Source: Candidatus Falkowiibacteriota bacterium (GTDB lineage Bacteria > Patescibacteriota > Patescibacteriia > Patescibacteriales > UBA12465). Taken from it: a stretch of 8,736 nt of DNA. The number at the start of each line of letters is the position of its first letter. Position 1 is the first letter of the stretch. The notes below the pieces were generated by a model. The model did no database searches and was not told the DNA's origin. It worked only from the letters and a program-made list of their open reading frames with translations. A program made the position numbers and the translations under genes. Below are positions 6,082-8,736 of the stretch, one piece after another. The stretch is taken from positions 1-8,736 of the forward strand of contig CAIOGK010000040.1 of the NCBI GenBank assembly GCA_903857815.1. Reading direction: 5' to 3'.

Positions 6082-6858
6082 TTATGAAACAGTTTCTTCA
6101 GTTTTAGCTTCTTCAGCTTTAACCTCTTCTACTTTTTCTATTACCTGTTCCTTTACTTCAACTGGAGCTTCCTCAATCTTTGTTTCTTCTTTAACTTCTT
6201 CAACTACCGGTTCTACTACAGCTGGCTTGATATTTACTTTTAATTCACCGGCGGCATTTATTAATACTAAACCATTAATCGCACCCGGGATCGCCCCCTT
6301 AATAAGAATCACATTATTTTCAACATCAATTTTAACAATTTCTAAATTTGCAGTAGTAACTTTTTCGCCACCCATACGTCCACCCATTCTAGTACCTTTA
6401 AAAACATGGGCTGGACCCTTAGGACCGATTGAACCAGGCATTCTTTCTTGATCTTTGTTACCATGGGTTTTTCTGAAACCACTGAAGTGATGACGTTTTA
6501 CAACGCCTTGAAAACCCTTACCTTTAGAAGTTCCGGTAACATTAATTTTATCTCCAACCTCAAAAGTTTCAACATTGATTATATCACCAACCTTAAAATT
6601 AGCCGCCTCAGTAGTTCTGAATTCTCTAACATGTTTAGGCATTACTTCCATTCCTTTAAAATGGCCAACTTGTGGTTTGTTAATATTTTTCTTTTTTCTT
6701 TCACCAAATGCTAATTGTAAAGCTTCGTAACCATCAGTTGCTTTAGTTTTAACATGGGTCACTTGGCAAGGACCAGCTTGAACAGGAGTAACGGCAAGAA
6801 CCTTATCGCCAACCCACATCTGAGTCATGCTCATTTTTTTTCCACTGATAAATTTCAT
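6082..6858 (-). CDS. rplC: 50S ribosomal protein L3 (uL3) with acidic C-terminal tail
   Basis: 258 residues from ATG at 6856-6858; the family is usually 205-215. The frame stays open upstream to a TTG at 6981, but MKFISGKKMSMTQMW matches the conserved L3 start and the extra stretch would translate a hairpin region, so I use the ATG. Core motifs: FGERKKKNINKPQVGHFKG (51-69), VTGTSKGKGFQGVVKRHHFS (107-126), THGNKDQERMPGSIG (131-145), VFKGTRMGGRMGGEKVT (152-168), ILIKGAIPG (184-192). The loop that carries methylated Gln150 in E. coli (the PrmB target) is one residue shorter here and has no Gln. Residues about 208-258 form a tail with 16 Glu and 7 Lys, unusual for a basic rRNA-binding protein. 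L3 initiates 50S assembly and reaches the peptidyl-transferase centre. Confidence 0.97.
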   Translation of the reverse strand: MKFISGKKMSMTQMWVGDKVLAVTPVQAGPCQVTHVKTKATDGYEALQLAFGERKKKNINKPQVGHFKGMEVMPKHVREFRTTEAANFKVGDIINVETFEVGDKINVTGTSKGKGFQGVVKRHHFSGFRKTHGNKDQERMPGSIGPKGPAHVFKGTRMGGRMGGEKVTTANLEIVKIDVENNVILIKGAIPGAINGLVLINAAGELKVNIKPAVVEPVVEEVKEETKIEEAPVEVKEQVIEKVEEVKAEEAKTEETVS

Positions 6859-6881
6859 ATAATTCTTCTTCAATAATACAC

Positions 6882-6905
6882 AAAAAAACTGGTTTAATAA
6901 ACCAG
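6882..6905 (-). terminator. Terminator-like hairpin (probable attenuator) before rplC
   Basis: On the minus strand CTGGTTT-ATT-AAACCAG forms a perfect 7-bp stem with a 3-nt loop (6889-6905), followed at once by seven U (6882-6888). That is the form of an intrinsic terminator. On the plus strand the stem is followed by CTCTAAAA, so it points in the operon direction only. The stem has three G-C pairs and is of moderate strength. Only 23 nt separate the U-tract from the rplC start, too little for a full promoter, so transcripts reaching rplC must read through it. It is therefore better viewed as a partial terminator or attenuator than as an operon end. Confidence 0.6.
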
Positions 6906-6910
6906 CTCTA

Positions 6911-6945
6911 AAAACAAAAAATGAAAAATAAAACGATTGTTTTAT
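6911..6945 (-). promoter_or_regulatory. Second A/U-rich hairpin with U-rich run, upstream of the attenuator
   Basis: On the minus strand ATAAAAC-AATC-GTTTTAT is a perfect 7-bp inverted repeat with a 4-nt loop (6928-6945). It is followed by a U-rich run broken only by CA and G (6911-6927). The stem has a single G-C pair, so alone it would be a weak terminator. It lies 22 nt upstream of the stronger hairpin at 6889-6905, giving a tandem arrangement. A chance origin is possible in such A/T-rich DNA; the U-rich run on the coding strand is what makes it worth recording. Confidence 0.35.
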
Positions 6946-7068
6946 ATACCAATTTTGAATTGTCTGCTGATTTACCTCCAAATTTTGCTGATGTTAGCCA
7001 AGATACTTTCTTAAAAAAGAGTTATCCAGACCGCTAAAAGCAAAGATTATTATTACTTGTTTATGTTA

Positions 7069-7404
7069 CTACATTTTTATTTCCACGTCAACCCCGGCAG
7101 GAAGATTTAAATTAGTCAAATCTTCAATCGTTTTAGCGCTTGGATCGATAATATCAATCATACGCTTATGGATACGCATTTCGTACTGATCCCTAGCATC
7201 TTTGTGCACGAAAGTAGACCGGTTAACGGTATATTTTCTCTTTTCAATCGGCAAAGGAATCGGCCCAAAAAATTGAGCATCAGAACGCTCGATCGTCTCG
7301 ATGATGGTCTTGGTGGATTGATCAATGATTTTATGGTCAAATGCCTTAATCTTGATTCTGATCCTCTGTTTAAATTCTTTTTCGTCTTTTTTGTGTTCGG
7401 ACAT
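7069..7404 (-). CDS. rpsJ: 30S ribosomal protein S10 / NusE (uS10)
   Basis: 111 residues (E. coli 103). A short charged lead-in (SEHKKDEKEFK) is followed by the conserved core: RIRIKIKAFDHKIIDQS (14-30), AQFFGPIPLPIEKRKYTV (43-60), HKDARDQYEMRIHKRMIDII (67-86), DPSAKTIEDL (87-96) and LPAGVDVEIKM (101-111). S10 is part of the 30S head. As NusE it also joins NusB in transcription antitermination complexes, which is of interest because it is followed by terminator-like hairpins. This is the only gene here that stops with TAG; the other visible stops are TAA. The ATG start (7402-7404) has 'ATTATG' context and no Shine-Dalgarno site. A 17-bp RNA hairpin ends 30 nt upstream. Confidence 0.98.
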   Translation of the reverse strand: MSEHKKDEKEFKQRIRIKIKAFDHKIIDQSTKTIIETIERSDAQFFGPIPLPIEKRKYTVNRSTFVHKDARDQYEMRIHKRMIDIIDPSAKTIEDLTNLNLPAGVDVEIKM

Positions 7405-7434
7405 AATTTAATTTTTTTTAAAATGATCGCTACT

Positions 7435-7472
7435 GGCTCGCCCTTCCCGCCAATTGGCGGAAAGAGCAAACC
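7435..7472 (-). promoter_or_regulatory. 17-bp RNA hairpin in the tuf-rpsJ spacer
   Basis: On the minus strand, bases 7472 to 7456 pair with 7435 to 7451 without a mismatch around an AAUU loop (7452-7455). There are 17 pairs, four of them G·U (7470/7437, 7468/7439, 7465/7442, 7461/7446). On the plus strand those four would be A·C mismatches, so the full stem exists only in the operon transcript. The core CCGCCAATTGGCGG (7447-7460) is a perfect DNA palindrome and stands out as G+C-rich. No U-tract follows, so it is not a standard terminator. It sits where E. coli has its L4-responsive S10 leader. Other possibilities are an RNase processing site, an RNA-stabilising element, or a copy of a dispersed palindromic repeat. 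Confidence 0.7.
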
Positions 7473-7479
7473 TAAGCAA

Positions 7480-8670
7480 TTACTTTAAGATTTTAGTTAC
7501 AACACCCGCACCAACAGTACGACCGCCTTCACGAATTGTGAATCTTTGTTTTTCTTCTAAAGCGATAGGTGAAATTAATTTGATATTCAAATTAACAGTA
7601 TCACCAGGCATAACCATTTCAGTCCCCGCTGGTAATGCAATATCACCAGTTACATCGGTAGTCTTGAAATAGAATTGTGGCTTATAACCATTAAAGAATG
7701 GCTTATGGCGTCCACCTTCTTCTTTAGATAAAACGTAAACTTCAGCACTAAATTCAGTGTGAGGAGTAATAGTTCCTGCTTTACAAAGAACTTGACCTCT
7801 TTCAACTTCATTCTTTTTAGTACCACGAAGTAATAAACCTGCATTGTCCCCTGCTCTACCTTCATCAAGTTGTTTATTAAACATCTCAACTCCAGTAACA
7901 GTAGTTTTTTTAGTATCCATTAAACCAACAATTTCAACTTCTTCACCAACTTTGATAATACCTCTTTCGATACGTCCGGTAACAACAGTACCACGACCTT
8001 CGATTGAGAAGATATCTTCAATAGGCATTAAGAAAGGATGATCAGTATCTCTAACTGGTTCTGGAATAAATTCGTCTAACTGTTTCATTAATTCCATTAA
8101 AGGTTCGGCATCAGGACCGGTTGGGTTCTCTAAAGCCTTTAAAGCACTACCTCTGATAATAGGAGTAGTATCACCTGGGAATTCATATTTCTTTAATAAA
8201 TCACGGATTTCTTCTTCAACTAAATCGATAAGTTCAGCATCCTCAACCATATCGCATTTGTTTAAGAAAACGATAATATAAGGTACGCCAACTTGACGAG
8301 CTAATAAGATATGCTCTCTTGTTTGAGGCATAGGTCCATCAGTTGCAGAAACTACTAAAATTGCACCGTCCATTTGAGCAGCACCAGTAATCATGTTTTT
8401 AACATAATCAGCATGTCCTGGACAATCAACGTGTGCGTAGTGACGCTTTTCTGATTCATATTCTACGTGAGCAGTAGCAATGGTAATACCTCTTACTTTT
8501 TCTTCAGGAGCAGCATCAATTTCACCAACCCCTTTATGAGACGCTTTCAAACCTTTAGCGGCGAAAACGGCCAACATCGCGGCGGTTAAAGTTGTTTTTC
8601 CATGATCAACGTGGCCGATAGTACCGACGTTAACATGGGGCTTACTACGTTCAAATTTATCTGTTGCCAT
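7480..8670 (-). CDS. tuf: Translation elongation factor EF-Tu
   Basis: 396 residues (E. coli 394), complete. The GTP-binding domain shows G1 GHVDHGKT (19-26), switch I with RGITI (60-64), G3 DCPGH (82-86), G4 NKCD (137-140) and G5 SAL (175-177). Domain 2 holds DIFSIEGRGTVVTGRIERG, and domain 3 ends in REGGRTVGAGVVTKILK. EF-Tu carries aminoacyl-tRNA to the ribosomal A site and hydrolyses GTP on correct codon matching. As last gene of the str operon followed directly by rpsJ, it links the str and S10 operons into one probable transcription unit. The start MATDKFERSKPHVNVGTIGH is typical. The ATG is preceded by CAACAAAAAC, with no Shine-Dalgarno site, and is the only start here without a T at -1. 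Confidence 0.99.
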   Translation of the reverse strand: MATDKFERSKPHVNVGTIGHVDHGKTTLTAAMLAVFAAKGLKASHKGVGEIDAAPEEKVRGITIATAHVEYESEKRHYAHVDCPGHADYVKNMITGAAQMDGAILVVSATDGPMPQTREHILLARQVGVPYIIVFLNKCDMVEDAELIDLVEEEIRDLLKKYEFPGDTTPIIRGSALKALENPTGPDAEPLMELMKQLDEFIPEPVRDTDHPFLMPIEDIFSIEGRGTVVTGRIERGIIKVGEEVEIVGLMDTKKTTVTGVEMFNKQLDEGRAGDNAGLLLRGTKKNEVERGQVLCKAGTITPHTEFSAEVYVLSKEEGGRHKPFFNGYKPQFYFKTTDVTGDIALPAGTEMVMPGDTVNLNIKLISPIALEEKQRFTIREGGRTVGAGVVTKILK

Positions 8671-8686
8671 GTTTTTGTTGTACGGC

Positions 8687-8725
8687 CCCCGTTTTTCACG
8701 GGGTTTCTTTCCCTTAAAGGAAACC
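8687..8725 (-). promoter_or_regulatory. Two overlapping hairpins in the tuf leader
   Basis: The 66 nt upstream of tuf (8671-8736) show no coding sequence I can identify. On the minus strand the downstream hairpin is CCCCGT-GAAAA-ACGGGG (8687-8703), six perfect pairs ending 16 nt before the ATG. The upstream one (8702-8725) pairs GGTTT with AAACC and CTTT with AAAG around a CCCTT loop (plus-strand letters), leaving one bulged base. The two share 8702-8703, so they cannot both form completely, which would allow switching. No U-tract follows in the tuf direction. On the plus strand the first stem is followed by TTTCTTT and could terminate antisense transcription. The role is unknown. Confidence 0.45.
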
Positions 8726-8736
8726 AGCCGAACTAA

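Larger units (their letters stand above)
6859..7068 (-). other. 210-nt spacer between rpsJ and rplC, probable internal leader
   Basis: This is the only long gap in the window; the other spacers are 1-75 nt. Read on the minus strand from the rpsJ stop it contains an A/T-rich start and a modest hairpin (7006-7019, five pairs around a UUAA loop). A GGAGG at 6976-6980 is followed by no usable start close by. Two hairpins each followed by a U-rich run come next (6928-6945 and 6889-6905), and then 23 nt to the rplC start. A TATATAAAA stretch around 6941-6949 could serve as a -10 element, but I see no matching -35. I infer a regulatory leader inside the operon. The plus strand has a 38-codon open frame (6921-7037) that I do not call as a gene. 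Confidence 0.55.

Noticed and set aside
6014..6451. 145-codon plus-strand frame opposite the rplC 3' end
   Set aside because: The Ser/Thr/Phe-rich translation is what the Glu/Lys-rich L3 tail gives when read in antisense.
6976..6980. GGAGG on the minus strand as a ribosome-binding site for a short leader peptide
   Set aside because: No ATG, GTG or TTG at suitable spacing opens a convincing frame; the nearest downstream text (TAAATCAGC) contains a stop.
6859..6981. In-frame upstream extension of rplC from a TTG at 6981 (41 extra residues)
   Set aside because: The conserved L3 start is at the ATG (6858); the extra part would translate both terminator-like hairpins and has an atypical Phe-rich composition.
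7158..7469. 103-codon minus-strand frame overlapping rpsJ
   Set aside because: It lies out of frame over a certain S10 gene and begins inside the 17-bp hairpin; its sequence looks like frame-shifted S10.
1..8736. Alternative genetic code with UGA as glycine, known in some Patescibacteria
   Set aside because: No gene here contains or needs an in-frame TGA, and conserved glycines use GGN codons. No TGA stop appears either, so the window neither requires nor fully excludes it.
1..8736. Mobile element, CRISPR array, tRNA or inserted accessory gene
   Set aside because: Gene order is canonical throughout; I saw no transposase, regularly spaced repeats, cloverleaf or foreign-looking composition.

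Overview
The window is one stretch of the bacterial ribosomal-protein super-operon, transcribed entirely from the minus strand. Read 5' to 3' on that strand (right to left in window coordinates) it holds tuf, rpsJ, rplC, rplD, rplW, rplB, rpsS, rplV, rpsC, rplP, rpmC, rpsQ, rplN, rplX, rplE, rpsN and the first 23 codons of rpsH. This is the end of the str operon, the whole S10 operon and the first part of the spc operon, in canonical order with no gene missing or inserted.

Organism: the DNA is clearly A+T-rich, and none of the 17 genes has a strong Shine-Dalgarno sequence. Several ribosomal proteins carry long low-complexity tails (L3 C-terminus, L22 C-terminus, L23 N-terminus). S14 is the short zinc form, and L24 keeps a four-cysteine zinc ribbon. 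Together with the style of the L3, L23 and L24 sequences this suggests a member of the Patescibacteria (Candidate Phyla Radiation). That is an inference from family resemblance, not a database result. The standard code fits: of 16 visible stops, 15 are TAA and one is TAG, and no frame needs TGA to be read through.

Layout: 8671-8736 is the tuf leader, with two hairpins that compete for two bases. 7480-8670 is tuf. 7405-7479 is a 75-nt spacer holding a 17-bp RNA hairpin that is fully paired only in the minus-strand transcript. 7069-7404 is rpsJ. 6859-7068 is the largest gap (210 nt) and holds two tandem hairpin-plus-U-tract elements just before rplC. From 6858 down to 1 the genes are packed with spacers of 1-38 nt.

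How the genes work together: EF-Tu delivers aminoacyl-tRNA to the ribosome. The other products are core proteins of the small subunit (S3, S8, S10, S14, S17, S19) and the large subunit (L2, L3, L4, L5, L14, L16, L22, L23, L24, L29). In model bacteria such operons are self-regulated by one of their products; for the S10 operon this is L4, acting through a leader hairpin. The hairpins before rpsJ and before rplC are the natural candidates here.

I found no mobile element, CRISPR array, tRNA or novel gene system. The observations that deserve follow-up are the two regulatory-looking spacers around rpsJ, the strong 'ATATG' start-codon context in place of Shine-Dalgarno sites, and the unusual protein tails.
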